NCBI GenBank assembly: GCA_963711375.1
Contig: CAVQDV010000005.1
Span: forward strand, 930,001 to 994,000
From: CAVQDV01 sp963711375
GTDB taxonomy: Bacteria; Pseudomonadota; Gammaproteobacteria; Coxiellales; Coxiellaceae
Length of the DNA stretch: 64,000 bases
Reading direction: 5' to 3'
The position numbers and the translations under genes were made by a program. Below the pieces are notes generated by a model. That model worked only from the letters and a program-made list of their open reading frames with translations. It was not told where the DNA came from and ran no database searches. Below, piece by piece: positions 1 to 8,530 of this stretch. Within the stretch, counting starts at the first letter, position 1; every line of letters begins with the position of its first letter.

Positions 1-471
1 TTGCACATAGCCACCAATCATGGGCGCCATTGCTGGCACAATCCCAATAAGCATTCCCATGAGAGAGCCCACTTTCGCCAGAATTTTGCCTTTAAATACA
101 TCGCTCATCATGGTTCGACCTAAACCGCTGCCCGCCGACGCTCCAGCTCCTTGTATAAAGCGTCCAATAATTAGCAGCTTGATGGTCGGCGCTAAGAGGC
201 ACATCAGGCTCCCGATAAGAGCGACAATAAAGCCCAAAAACAGGATTTTTTTCCGCCCGTAATGGTCTGATAGCGGTCCAAAAAGTAGGGGTGCAAGGCC
301 AAGGCCTAAGAGATAAAATGATATTGTTAGTTTAACGGTTTGGTGGCTGGCTGATAATGAGTGAGTGATGGATGGCAAAGAAGGTAGATAAGAATCTGAG
401 AAAAACACCCCCACCGAAAAAAATAACAGCAAGCCCGCGATAATTAACTTATTTTCAACACTCAACTTCAT
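1..471 (-). CDS. MFS drug-efflux transporter, Bcr/CflA-like (N-terminal part, cut by window edge)
   Basis: Reading the minus strand from 471 gives 157 uninterrupted codons that run off the left edge. The product is hydrophobic and carries the MFS loop 2-3 signature GPLSDHYGRKKIL, followed by a segment with the feel of the Bcr/CflA drug-resistance subfamily (GRFIQGAGASAG). About four membrane helices are visible. The family exports drugs or small metabolites by proton antiport at the inner membrane. The start is uncertain: ATG 471 and the in-frame ATG 483 are both possible and neither has a clear ribosome-binding site. It is divergent from the gene at 631. The substrate cannot be read from the sequence, and the C-terminal two thirds are outside the window. 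Confidence 0.8.
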   Translation of the reverse strand, partial: MKLSVENKLIIAGLLLFFSVGVFFSDSYLPSLPSITHSLSASHQTVKLTISFYLLGLGLAPLLFGPLSDHYGRKKILFLGFIVALIGSLMCLLAPTIKLLIIGRFIQGAGASAGSGLGRTMMSDVFKGKILAKVGSLMGMLIGIVPAMAPMIGGYVQ

Positions 472-585
472 GCGTCGAAGCATATCATAATGCCCAATAA
501 ACGGCCAGAGGCGCTCTTCCCTTGCTAACTCACTATGGCTAAAGGGAATTTTTACTGAACCCCTATTAAATGTTTCGTTTCGAGC

Positions 586-591
586 TATAAT
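586..591 (+). promoter_or_regulatory. Putative -10 box upstream of the hibernation-factor gene
   Basis: A perfect TATAAT lies 39 bases before the ATG at 631. No good -35 is found at 16-18 bp upstream, so the promoter may be weak, activator-dependent or read by another sigma factor. Confidence 0.4.
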
Positions 592-630
592 AAAGATGAG
601 TCTTGTGAACCATCAACTCAAGGGGGCTTT

Positions 631-1182
631 ATGCAACAATCATTGCAAATCACTTTCAAAGACATCCCGCAATCAGAAGCCATCGAAACCCAAATAAGAG
701 ACCATGTAGAGAAACTTGAACAGTTTTATCAAGATATTATCTCTTGTCATGTGGTCATCGAGCAGCCACAACGGCACCAATCTCAAGGTAAGTTATATAA
801 TATTCACATTAGGTTAAATGTTCCTGGAAAGGAGTTTGCTATAACCCATAACTTGCAAGAAGACCTGTATGTTTCAATGCGAGATAGCTTCGATAATATG
901 CGCAAGCAGCTGCAAACTCATAAAGATCAAATTAAGGGGCATATTAAGAACCATTCAGAAGTCTTGCATGGAACTGTAGTCCGTATTTTTGAGGAAGACG
1001 GCTTCGGCTTTATTGAAAGCAATGGCGACGAATATTATTTCAACTCTGGAAATGTCGTCAGTCCTAAATTCGACAAACTCGAAATTGGACACGAAGTCAG
1101 TTTTATTGAAGAGCTCACAGGCCAAGGCCCCCAAGCTCGCCGAGTAACCTCTAAACGAAATAATCGGGAAGTTACCCAGTAA
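631..1182 (+). CDS. HPF/RaiA-family ribosome-associated protein fused to a cold-shock domain
   Basis: The 183-residue protein has two parts. Residues 1 to about 108 look like the S30AE ribosome hibernation domain: it opens with the typical strand LQITFKDI and has a basic helix near residues 85-105. Residues 112-175 look like a cold-shock OB fold, with an RNP1-like DGFGFIES (123-130) and an RNP2-like EYYFN (134-138). The S30AE family binds the 30S decoding region and inactivates or dimerises ribosomes in stationary phase; the cold-shock part would add RNA binding. A strong site, AAGGGGG, lies 5-8 bases before the ATG. Long HPF proteins carry a different C-terminal dimerisation domain, so this is an alternative architecture. 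It converges with the next gene, with 3 bases between the stop codons. Confidence 0.85.
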   Translation: MQQSLQITFKDIPQSEAIETQIRDHVEKLEQFYQDIISCHVVIEQPQRHQSQGKLYNIHIRLNVPGKEFAITHNLQEDLYVSMRDSFDNMRKQLQTHKDQIKGHIKNHSEVLHGTVVRIFEEDGFGFIESNGDEYYFNSGNVVSPKFDKLEIGHEVSFIEELTGQGPQARRVTSKRNNREVTQ

Positions 1183-1185
1183 AGT

Positions 1186-3603
1186 TTACTTGCTGAAAAG
1201 GGGAGCATCTGGCCCCTTTGAGGCATCCTCATTTTCCATTGCCTCTTTCATTTCAAAAATCTTTGGAATAAGCGCTTTTCCACCATTGCTAAAGAGAGCA
1301 AAAATGGGAGAATCATTATCTTTGGAACCAAGCAAAAATGCCTTCCGGCAATCTACTTTTTCTTCCAAAGCCTCTTTCATGATCAAAATCAACTTCAAGA
1401 GCGGCTTACCTCCATTCCGGTAAAAATTACCAAATGGTGACCCTTGGGCTATTGAACAAAGCGAAAACGCTATCCGACAAGCTATTCTTGCCCAATGCAG
1501 TTCTGTTATTTTGATAAAAGCTAAGTGACATGTATAGGGGAGCTCAATAAAAACTTGTAGCAAATCTTCGCCAGTTTGAAGGAGATGCACGGATTGTTTC
1601 GCAAAAGAAACCAGATTATTGTTATATAGTTTATTTTCTTCTTTACTAAGCATTGGAGGCTCAATAGGATAATGAGAGCAAGAGAAATCCAAACAATGGA
1701 GCACCTCTGCCAAATCGGTGGGGGTCTTAATAGCAGTCCTACAACTTTCCGCAAAATCTAAACGATGGCTATGTGGCAGAATCGGCAAAACGCTTACCAA
1801 GTCTTTGACATTTTCAAAAGATCCCTGCCTGGCAAAACAGCCTACAAGCACCAAATTGATTAAATTTCCATTATAGGTCCTTAAGATCAATGCTTCATCG
1901 GCGCTCTTAAAATAATCTAGATTAGTTATCATGCCTTCTCGTAAACCGACGAGTACTTTTAGCAAGTCCTTGATGGGAAGACGAGCATCTTGGAATGCAT
2001 TAATATAATCTTTGAACAAACCATTTACTTCCCCATTCAAAGCCTCTAGTTCTTCTTTCGTTATAGTGTGCGCACAGACTTTCTTCAAGATCAGCTTGAG
2101 TATTCCCAGCAGCAATTGCAAAATATCATCTGGATTTGCAAATGCTAATAAAAGTGAGCGACTTTTTAGAAAATCACTCAGATTCTCAACGAGTAAAACC
2201 TGCATCACCGCTAGAAAGCTCTGATGGTCGTATCTTGCTGCCTTAGGATCTAAATTTATCCAATATTCCTCTTGTTGTCTTACAAATGGGTATCTACTAT
2301 TGTCAGGCAGCAGGGGTACAATATCTTTTAAATTTTCGCCATTTTGAATGAGGTTAGCCAATTGTTCCAGTGAGGAGATTAATTCTTTCTCATCAAATTC
2401 AATAGAAAACTCAGTTAGGCAAGTGAGAACCCTTGTTAATTCAACGCATTCTTTAAGAGTGGCCTTCCATAGTTGTGCGAGCTGTGCGATTGGAAGCCAA
2501 ATTTTAGAAGACAGAGGGGACAAAACTTTTACGACGTCTTCAGCATTTTCAGAGGGATCCATCATGGCAGCCAAACACATTCTCCTCACAAGAAGTATCA
2601 AGGTATGATAATCTGAAAGAAGGGCGGCAACATGTTCGGGAAGATGAGATCCTAAGTCATCCAAAAAGCACTCATCTAAACTGTAGAACAAATTTGGGAA
2701 TACATTAATGTTCACACAACCCTGTGGAAAATTGCTGATATAATGTTTCACTAGTTTGATTATTTCTTTTTTCACAAATTCAAGGTCGCGTTTTTCTTCT
2801 GAAAAACTAGTCAGCTTGTTTCTAATTACTTTCAATAGGCCCAATATCAATTGAAAAATCTCATCCGGTTTTGACGATTGGAATAAAAATGATTGGTGTC
2901 TCTCCCAGAACTCCACTAAACCCTTAGGATCTAAAATTCCCATCACGTCTACAAAACTTTCTTTGTCGTATCTCGATTCATTGGGATCTGAATTTCTCCA
3001 AAATTTCTCTTGCTCTTGGATGAAAGAGCGCATCCTACTAAAACTTAAGCCATCAATCATTACTTTTAGATCCGCGCCATTTTTAATTATATTTCTAAAT
3101 TTTTGAGCGCAGAGAAGTTGCTCTTCAAGAGGGAGAAAAGGCAAAAACTTGACTAGGTCTTCAGCATTTTCAAAGGTATTTTCTCTTTGGCTCAACAAGT
3201 GGCTCATAATTCGGCCTACCACTTTTTCAAAGTCTGTAGAATAGTTTTCTAGGCTGGCAAACCCAAATGGGTTACAAGCATTTAATTTGGTCAGCAATTC
3301 TAGCAAGTTTTTAATAGGTATCCGCTTATTTGGATGGACATTTATGAAGTGCGTACAGAGCTTGCCAATTTCTATCATTTGGGAAGTAAGGTCTACCATA
3401 GACATTTTATTAAACTTTTCCCTGATCGTTCCCAAAATTCCTAATATTACGGTAAAAATATCCTCTGAATTTGAGAGTGATAATAAAAAGTGCTCGTGGT
3501 CTTTCAGGAAATTGGCTATTTGCCTAGAATCTAAATTGTTCACAAAGTCTAAAAAGGTTTTTATGGTGTAGTACTTCGAAAATAAAACGGCTGGTTTGCG
3601 CAT
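1186..3603 (-). CDS. Large internally repeated alpha-helical protein, function unknown
   Basis: This 805-residue protein matches no family I know. It is mostly helical and built from about three diverged units of 200-245 residues. Landmarks recur: an ILGILGTI-type segment at residues 53-60, 252-260 and 497-505, and a NAEDLVKFLPFLP-type segment near 146, 353 and 598. Between units lies a FWRNSDPNESRYD / YWINLDPKAARYD motif (about 201-213 and 447-459). The C-terminus has a short tandem repeat, SPFGNFYRNGGKPLLKLIL at 722 and SPIFALFSNGGKALIPKIF at 765. No signal peptide or membrane segment is obvious. It has its own strong promoter and a GAGAG site before the ATG. Large helical repeat proteins of this sort are often secreted effectors in intracellular bacteria, but that is inference only. 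Confidence 0.75.
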   Translation of the reverse strand: MRKPAVLFSKYYTIKTFLDFVNNLDSRQIANFLKDHEHFLLSLSNSEDIFTVILGILGTIREKFNKMSMVDLTSQMIEIGKLCTHFINVHPNKRIPIKNLLELLTKLNACNPFGFASLENYSTDFEKVVGRIMSHLLSQRENTFENAEDLVKFLPFLPLEEQLLCAQKFRNIIKNGADLKVMIDGLSFSRMRSFIQEQEKFWRNSDPNESRYDKESFVDVMGILDPKGLVEFWERHQSFLFQSSKPDEIFQLILGLLKVIRNKLTSFSEEKRDLEFVKKEIIKLVKHYISNFPQGCVNINVFPNLFYSLDECFLDDLGSHLPEHVAALLSDYHTLILLVRRMCLAAMMDPSENAEDVVKVLSPLSSKIWLPIAQLAQLWKATLKECVELTRVLTCLTEFSIEFDEKELISSLEQLANLIQNGENLKDIVPLLPDNSRYPFVRQQEEYWINLDPKAARYDHQSFLAVMQVLLVENLSDFLKSRSLLLAFANPDDILQLLLGILKLILKKVCAHTITKEELEALNGEVNGLFKDYINAFQDARLPIKDLLKVLVGLREGMITNLDYFKSADEALILRTYNGNLINLVLVGCFARQGSFENVKDLVSVLPILPHSHRLDFAESCRTAIKTPTDLAEVLHCLDFSCSHYPIEPPMLSKEENKLYNNNLVSFAKQSVHLLQTGEDLLQVFIELPYTCHLAFIKITELHWARIACRIAFSLCSIAQGSPFGNFYRNGGKPLLKLILIMKEALEEKVDCRKAFLLGSKDNDSPIFALFSNGGKALIPKIFEMKEAMENEDASKGPDAPLFSK

Positions 3604-3648
3604 TTAAGGGCTCTCTTCTTGCTTGGCTTCAAAATTAATCTGTGGCGC

Positions 3649-3677
3649 ACTATATCAAAAGCAGACAGAAAGGTCAA
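3649..3677 (-). promoter_or_regulatory. Sigma70 promoter for the repeat-protein gene
   Basis: On the minus strand, TTGACC (3677-3672) is followed after exactly 17 bases by TATAGT (3654-3649). The predicted leader is about 40 bases, ending at the ATG at 3603. Confidence 0.75.
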
Positions 3678-3726
3678 AATATGGTCGATTACTACTAACA
3701 ATCCCTTTTATCCATGGGCCTTCTGC

Positions 3727-3755
3727 TTGAAAAAATCTGGGAAATCCTTGATGAT
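3727..3755 (+). promoter_or_regulatory. Possible promoter for the cdd-punA-deoC operon
   Basis: TTGAAA at 3727, a 17-base spacer and GATGAT at 3750 would give a leader of about 25 bases before the cdd ATG. The -10 is only a 4/6 match, so the call is moderate. No CytR or DeoR operator is evident. Confidence 0.45.
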
Positions 3756-3786
3756 TGTCGGCAAGATCAATCTCAGGAGAACCCCA

Positions 3787-4191
3787 ATGCACGCCCCCAA
3801 GGATATGCTCGCTCGCGCTCAAGAAGTGCTTAAAAACTCGTACTCGCCTTATTCACACTTTCCTGTAGCTGCCTGTCTACGCGATGAAAATGGGCATTTA
3901 CACTCTGGTTGCAATGTTGAGAACGCCGCCTATGGTTTGGGGCTCTGCGCCGAAACAGCGGCACTTTGTGGGCTGGTAAGCACCGGCAACAAAAAAATTG
4001 TAGAAGCCTTGGTCTTAATACCCGGCACTGATGTTTGCGCGCCCTGCGGCCGTTGTCGACAAGTGATTCTGGAATTTGCCGAACTGGATACTATCGTTCA
4101 TTTATGCACGCTAGAAGGCAGCTATGCTCGCTATACTATCGATGAATTAATTCCGCATGCCTTTTCCGGCAAGTTGTTGGGGATTTCATGA
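3787..4191 (+). CDS. cdd: Cytidine deaminase
   Basis: The 134-residue protein is the size of the small tetrameric (all-Cys zinc) cytidine deaminases. The substrate motif CNVENA is at 42-47. The zinc and proton-shuttle motif CAE is at 54-56 and the second zinc motif PCGRC at 86-90. It hydrolyses cytidine and deoxycytidine to the uridine forms in the cytoplasm. The frame is open upstream to 3619, but I place the start at 3787: AGGAGA lies 6 bases before this ATG and family members begin at this point. The stop overlaps the next start (ATGA), so cdd, punA and deoC form a translationally coupled salvage operon. Confidence 0.95.
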   Translation: MHAPKDMLARAQEVLKNSYSPYSHFPVAACLRDENGHLHSGCNVENAAYGLGLCAETAALCGLVSTGNKKIVEALVLIPGTDVCAPCGRCRQVILEFAELDTIVHLCTLEGSYARYTIDELIPHAFSGKLLGIS

Positions 4192-5024
4192 AAAAACCCC
4201 CTTTTCTAGCCCATGAAAAAATAAAATCGCTGATCGGAAATTTTGTGCCAAAAATTGGAATTATTTTAGGTTCCGGTCTTGGCTCTCTTGTGGAAGGCTT
4301 AAACGATAAAATAAGCATCCCTTATTCTGAAATTCCAGGTTTCCCGGAACTTACCGTCGAAGGTCACAGTGGCAACTTACATTTAGGTTATTTAAATACT
4401 ATTCCAGTTGCCGTCTTCCAAGGTCGAGCGCACTTTTACGAGGGCTATTTTCACAGCAATGATCATTTTTCCGCTAAAAAAATGATGACACCTATTCGAA
4501 CCTTAAAATTATTAGGCGCAAAAATCTTATTGATTACCAGCGCAACTGGCTCATTTCACGAAAACGTAGGTCCTGGTAATTTGGTGGCCATCCGCGATCA
4601 TATTAATTTTCAATTTACGAATCCCCTCGTCGGTGAAAACGACGATGAATTTGGACCACGTTTTATTGGAATGGAAGACGCTTATAATTCCGACATTCGT
4701 GAAAAAATTCTCGCTACAGGTGCTGAATTAAATATACCCATCACCGAGGGGGTTTATTTTGGTGTATTAGGACCTATGTTTGAAACACCTGCGGAAATTC
4801 GTGCTTATCGAATGCTTGGCGCCGATGTCGTCGGTATGTCCACCATCTCTGAAGTTATTGTAGGCCGACATTGTGGCCTAGAAATTGGCGCTATTTCTGT
4901 TGTCACCAACTTGGCGGCAGGTATGGGCAGTCAAAAATTAAGTCATGATGTCACGTTAGCCGGTGCAAAAATGGGCATTAATCGCTTACAAAATTTAATT
5001 ACATCATTGGTAGCAAAATTATGA
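4188..5024 (+). CDS. punA: Purine nucleoside phosphorylase, trimeric class
   Basis: The 278-residue protein has the marks of trimeric (NP-II) purine nucleoside phosphorylases: the phosphate loop GSGLGS (28-33), HSGNLHLG (60-67), the RAHFYEGY segment (80-87), the GMSTISEVIVGRHCG segment and the VVTNLAAGM segment near the base-binding site. It splits purine (deoxy)nucleosides into base and (deoxy)ribose-1-phosphate. It overlaps both cdd and deoC by 4 bases. Whether it prefers inosine and guanosine or also takes xanthosine (as XapA does) cannot be settled by eye, so the symbol is provisional. Confidence 0.92.
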   Translation: MKKPPFLAHEKIKSLIGNFVPKIGIILGSGLGSLVEGLNDKISIPYSEIPGFPELTVEGHSGNLHLGYLNTIPVAVFQGRAHFYEGYFHSNDHFSAKKMMTPIRTLKLLGAKILLITSATGSFHENVGPGNLVAIRDHINFQFTNPLVGENDDEFGPRFIGMEDAYNSDIREKILATGAELNIPITEGVYFGVLGPMFETPAEIRAYRMLGADVVGMSTISEVIVGRHCGLEIGAISVVTNLAAGMGSQKLSHDVTLAGAKMGINRLQNLITSLVAKL

Positions 5025-5731
5025 AACCTTCCGAAATTATAGCTCTCATCGATCATACTCGCTTGGACGAAAATGATTCTGAAAACGCCGTTGCAAAATT
5101 TTGCCAAGAGGCTATCACACCTATTGGAAATTGTGCCGCCGTTTGTGTGTATCCCAAATATATTGGTCTTGCTAAAAGCATGTTGAAAAATACGCCGGTT
5201 CAAGTCGCCAGCGTGGCCAATTTTCCCGAAGGAAAGAACAGTTTTCGTGCCTGTTTGGCTGAAATGGAATTTGCGTTTGAGGCTGGCGTGGATGAAATTG
5301 ATATCGTTCTGCCTTATCATGAATTAATTCGCGGGAATGATTTTTTTATTGATGAATTTATTAAGGCTTGCCAACGGTATTGTGATAATAAAAAGGTTAA
5401 AATCATTATTGAGTCCGGCGCACTTTCTGTTGATCAGATTAAAAAAGCCAGCCAATTTATTATTGATGCAAAAATTGAATTTATTAAAACCTCTACGGGG
5501 AAAATTCCTCAAGGCGCAAGTCCCGAAGCGGTTCAAGCGATTTTGGAAACCATTAAAGAAAATAAAGGCACACAAACTGGCCTTAAAATTTCGGGCGGAG
5601 TCAGAACCGTTGCAGACGCAGACCAATATCTAGCCCTCGTTGAAAAAATAATGGGAAAATATTGGATTTCCCCAAAAACCCTGCGTTTTGGCTCCAGTAA
5701 ATTAGCCCAGGAAATCTTAAAGTCATCCTAA
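5021..5731 (+). CDS. deoC: Deoxyribose-phosphate aldolase
   Basis: The 236-residue protein is a class I aldolase of the DeoC family. The Schiff-base lysine is K156 in FIKTSTGK, with the supporting lysine K189 in LKISGGVR and the acidic D94 in DEIDIV. It cleaves 2-deoxyribose-5-phosphate to glyceraldehyde-3-phosphate and acetaldehyde, the last step of deoxynucleoside breakdown. The start overlaps the punA stop (ATGA). No phosphopentomutase (deoB), which links PNP to DeoC, and no thymidine phosphorylase is present in the window, so these must be elsewhere if the route is complete. Confidence 0.95.
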   Translation: MKPSEIIALIDHTRLDENDSENAVAKFCQEAITPIGNCAAVCVYPKYIGLAKSMLKNTPVQVASVANFPEGKNSFRACLAEMEFAFEAGVDEIDIVLPYHELIRGNDFFIDEFIKACQRYCDNKKVKIIIESGALSVDQIKKASQFIIDAKIEFIKTSTGKIPQGASPEAVQAILETIKENKGTQTGLKISGGVRTVADADQYLALVEKIMGKYWISPKTLRFGSSKLAQEILKSS

Positions 5732-5776
5732 TAGCGCTGAAGTTTATTAAAAAAACAACTCGACTAGAAAAATGAC

Positions 5777-5805
5777 TTGTTTTTAGCGATATTTATGGCA
5801 CAATG
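5777..5805 (+). promoter_or_regulatory. Weak promoter candidate before the MidA-like gene
   Basis: TTGTTT at 5777 is followed after 16-17 bases by CACAAT/ACAATG. It would start transcription about 25 bases before a 13-codon upstream reading frame. Confidence 0.35.
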
Positions 5806-5836
5806 CGCTCATGTTAATTACGGCGAGAAAGTGCGA

Positions 5837-5878
5837 ATGCGAAAACAAGTAGAGACATCTCTGGACCTAAAAAAATGA
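5837..5878 (+). CDS. Possible 13-residue leader peptide coupled to the MidA-like gene
   Basis: ATG 5837 opens 13 codons (MRKQVETSLDLKK) and ends in TGA at 5876-5878. That TGA shares the sequence ATGA with the start of the following gene. The downstream gene itself has only a weak ribosome-binding site, so coupled re-initiation would explain its translation. The peptide is too short to judge by codon use, and the overlap may be chance. Confidence 0.3.
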   Translation: MRKQVETSLDLKK

Positions 5879-7695
5879 GACCAAACTCTATCTCACTTGC
5901 TGAATATGTTGAGAATGCACTCCGTGGTCCTAATGGATACTACAGAGGGAAAGTAAAATTCGGACCAGACTTTGAAACCTTCGCTCAAGAATGGGCTCCA
6001 CTTTTAGCTGATCGATTTTTTTTGGCTTGGAAATCCATGATCAAATTCAAGGAAATCCAAAAAACGGAAATATTTTATATTTATGAGTTCGGTGCTGGTA
6101 ATGGGAAAATGGCCCACGTTATTCTTAAATATCTTCAGGGTCGCGCTAGTCTTGAACCGAAATCCGATTGGCCCGATTTTTATCAGCAAGTCCACTATGT
6201 CATTGGAGAAATATCTTCGGAATTAGTTGAATTACAAAAGCAAGAATTACAGACCTATTTATTAAAAGAGAAAATTTCAATCTTTAAAACAGATGCCAGA
6301 ATTATTGACGACGTTATACCCAGAGGAAAAGGGATTGTAGTTTCAAATGAATTAATTGATACCTTTCCTCCACATGAAATAACATTGACAGAAAATGTAG
6401 AACAAGCAACGGCAACGGTCGTGGAAATATCTGAAAATAAAGACACTCCAGTGCAATTACCCGTCGACCAAGTTCTCAATACAGAAGAGCTCCGTTTTTT
6501 CAATGAGACAATGAAAAATTCAAAAAGATTGATTTTTCAATATCCCCTTACGTTTTGCCTTCATCCCAGCATCGATAATTACTATCAAAAATTGAAAGAT
6601 ATTTTAATTGCTGGGTTTGTTTTTACTCTTGACTATGGCACCGATGGGCTTGAAAATATCCTTAAAGATGCGGAATTCCCTCATATTCGAACCTTTTCTG
6701 AAAAACATGGCTCCGGAATTTTTTGTTTTAAGAATGCCGGAGAAGTTGATATTACTAGCGATGTGAATTTTTCAGATCTTGAACGGTCTGGCAGAGCCCT
6801 AGGATTTGATTTTACTTACTATGGCATGCGAGATTCTCTGGGTGGTTTAGCTTTAGATGATTTTAGAGTGTTAATACAGCGTAGAAATATAAACATCAAC
6901 TGCGACAAAGAAATGTGCGATGGCATGAAAGAGAGCTCACCGATTCGATACGAAGAAATGCTAGCACTTTTGAAACTCTTAATTGAAGGCGAAAACTTAT
7001 TAAACAAAGCCATAAGTCATCACGAAACCATGATGACTATGTTCGAAAATAACTTCTGTGATTATAATTTAGCCTCAGTCATTGAAAAAAATTTCTCCCA
7101 ACTTGAAAATGCCTTGAACTTTTTTCTTGATTGGCTCTACGAAAACCACTATTCTTCGAGAGATAGGGCCTTCATTAACATCTTGAATGAAAGATTCTGT
7201 CGACTGATTCTTAATTTAGTGGAATTGGCTTATGAGGAGGGAGACACTGTAATTTCTCGATTTTATAGCCCAAAACTTTATTCAATGCTTTCGAAAATAT
7301 CAGGTGATGAACGATACGCCAAAATTTTGCTATCGGCTATAGCTAATCATATGGAAGCGATGATAAGCCACCCAAATCCAAAAAAATCTAAGGAAATATC
7401 CGATTACAAAAAAAATAGGTCTGATTTAATTTTCTTAATTAGCCAAAAACATCCGGAACTAGCCTCTCAATTTTTAAATTATAAAAACCTTCGAGAGTAT
7501 AATTTTGATAAAACGGCTTCTTCCGATGAAAAACAAAATTCCCTCTTGAGTCGTTGTTTAGCAGCGGCGGATTCAGAAAACAAAATTATTGTACAGAAAT
7601 CTCAAGCCAGCAAAGGGGGATTTTTTACGAATAAAAACCTTGAAATTAGTGACACATCCTACACGACTTCAACAATAGAAATAAAGAAACCTTAA
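5875..7695 (+). CDS. MidA-like (DUF185) SAM-dependent methyltransferase with a long C-terminal extension
   Basis: Residues 1 to about 325 resemble the MidA/NDUFAF7 family: GPNGYY near the N-terminus (18-23), the SAM-binding loop EFGAGNG (71-77), IGEISSEL (110-117) and NELIDTFPPHEI (158-169), which stands where the family has NEVLDALPV. NDUFAF7 methylates an arginine of mitochondrial complex I; the bacterial targets are less clear. At 606 residues it is well beyond the usual 350-400. The last 270 or so residues are helical, charged, and match no family I know, ending in a low-complexity Ser/Lys-rich tail. No respiratory-complex genes are nearby. Methyltransferase fold likely; substrate unknown. 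Confidence 0.7.
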   Translation: MRPNSISLAEYVENALRGPNGYYRGKVKFGPDFETFAQEWAPLLADRFFLAWKSMIKFKEIQKTEIFYIYEFGAGNGKMAHVILKYLQGRASLEPKSDWPDFYQQVHYVIGEISSELVELQKQELQTYLLKEKISIFKTDARIIDDVIPRGKGIVVSNELIDTFPPHEITLTENVEQATATVVEISENKDTPVQLPVDQVLNTEELRFFNETMKNSKRLIFQYPLTFCLHPSIDNYYQKLKDILIAGFVFTLDYGTDGLENILKDAEFPHIRTFSEKHGSGIFCFKNAGEVDITSDVNFSDLERSGRALGFDFTYYGMRDSLGGLALDDFRVLIQRRNININCDKEMCDGMKESSPIRYEEMLALLKLLIEGENLLNKAISHHETMMTMFENNFCDYNLASVIEKNFSQLENALNFFLDWLYENHYSSRDRAFINILNERFCRLILNLVELAYEEGDTVISRFYSPKLYSMLSKISGDERYAKILLSAIANHMEAMISHPNPKKSKEISDYKKNRSDLIFLISQKHPELASQFLNYKNLREYNFDKTASSDEKQNSLLSRCLAAADSENKIIVQKSQASKGGFFTNKNLEISDTSYTTSTIEIKKP

Positions 7696-7756
7696 GGTTT
7701 CCGCCTGAAAATGTTATTGTCCTTTACTGTTTTACTCGCTACCCAAGGAGCAGAGA

Positions 7757-8239
7757 ATGAAAACTATCAATCAAATTATCGAGCAATTTCAGCTCGAACC
7801 GCTTACTCCCGAAGGTGGGTATTTTCGGAGAATCTATGAATCTCCCCTGTTGGGCACTTCCGAACGCCGGTATGCGGCTTCTATTTACTATTTACTCGAG
7901 GCCCCGGATTTTTCCTGTTTTCATCGCCTGGACTGTGATGAACTTTGGCACTTTTATGCCGGCGCAAAACTTGCGCTTCATCAAATCTCGCCAGAAGGTG
8001 AGCTCACCACCTCGATCTTGGGAGATCCGATTTATTTGAGCGATACCATTCCATTTGCGATAGTAAAAAAGGGTAATTGGTTTGCAGCAGAAATAGTAGA
8101 GCTAGAAGGGTTTGCTTTCGTCGGTTGCACAACAATTCCAGAATTTCAATTTTCCACTTTTGAAGCAGGTAAAAGGAGCACATTAAGTGAGACTTTCCCA
8201 ATGCACAAAAAATTAATCGCTAAATTAACCCGCGAATAA
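7757..8239 (+). CDS. Cupin-fold protein, DUF985 (Cupin_5) family
   Basis: The 160-residue protein has the DUF985 hallmarks: LTPEGGYFRRIYES near the N-terminus, a strand with CDELWHFYAG in place of the usual cupin metal motif, and a C-terminal VGCTTIPEF followed by FEAGKRSTL. These are single-domain jelly-roll proteins of uncertain role, perhaps sugar or nucleotide binding. AAGGAG lies 8-9 bases before the ATG and fixes the start. It follows the methyltransferase by 61 bases and may be read from the same transcript. A palindrome at 7686-7701 straddles the upstream stop but does not look like a terminator. Confidence 0.85.
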   Translation: MKTINQIIEQFQLEPLTPEGGYFRRIYESPLLGTSERRYAASIYYLLEAPDFSCFHRLDCDELWHFYAGAKLALHQISPEGELTTSILGDPIYLSDTIPFAIVKKGNWFAAEIVELEGFAFVGCTTIPEFQFSTFEAGKRSTLSETFPMHKKLIAKLTRE

Positions 8240-8423
8240 AATAAAAGAGTCGTGGTCGAAAATATTCTTCTAATACTCCCTTAATTATTTGGGCTCTATA
8301 GAAGGACTCAGTTTATAGAATCTGATATAATTTCGAGAATTGTATTGGGTGGAGAAAACAATGGTAAAGTAATGATGCATCGTTAAAAAATTAGAAATTT
8401 TTGATTTGATCATCAAATTGATA

Positions 8424-8452
8424 TTTACAAAACAGCTTTTCCTGCGTAAAAC
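8424..8452 (+). promoter_or_regulatory. Possible promoter in the 290-base gap before yhcG
   Basis: TTTACA at 8424, a 17-base spacer and TAAAAC at 8447 would give a leader of about 70 bases. The same AT-rich gap (8240-8530) also has an extended -10, TGATATAAT, at 8323-8331 with no clear -35, followed by a site-like GTGGAG and a reading frame of only three codons. I see no gene in the gap. Confidence 0.35.
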
Positions 8453-8530
8453 AAACCACTACTAATAAAGATTAGTACAGATTTGAAAATCCATGTGATA
8501 CGATTTCTTTATAACCTATGGGAAAACACC

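Noticed and set aside
3619..3786. 56-residue N-terminal extension of cytidine deaminase
   Set aside because: The enzyme is normally about 130 residues, the extension is not family-like, and AGGAGA points to ATG 3787.
7686..7701. Perfect palindrome GAAACCTTAAGGTTTC over the methyltransferase stop, as a terminator
   Set aside because: It has no loop, is AT-rich and no T run follows, so it cannot act as an intrinsic terminator.
8361..8372. Gene start after a good GTGGAG site in the 8240-8530 gap
   Set aside because: The frame has only three codons before a stop.
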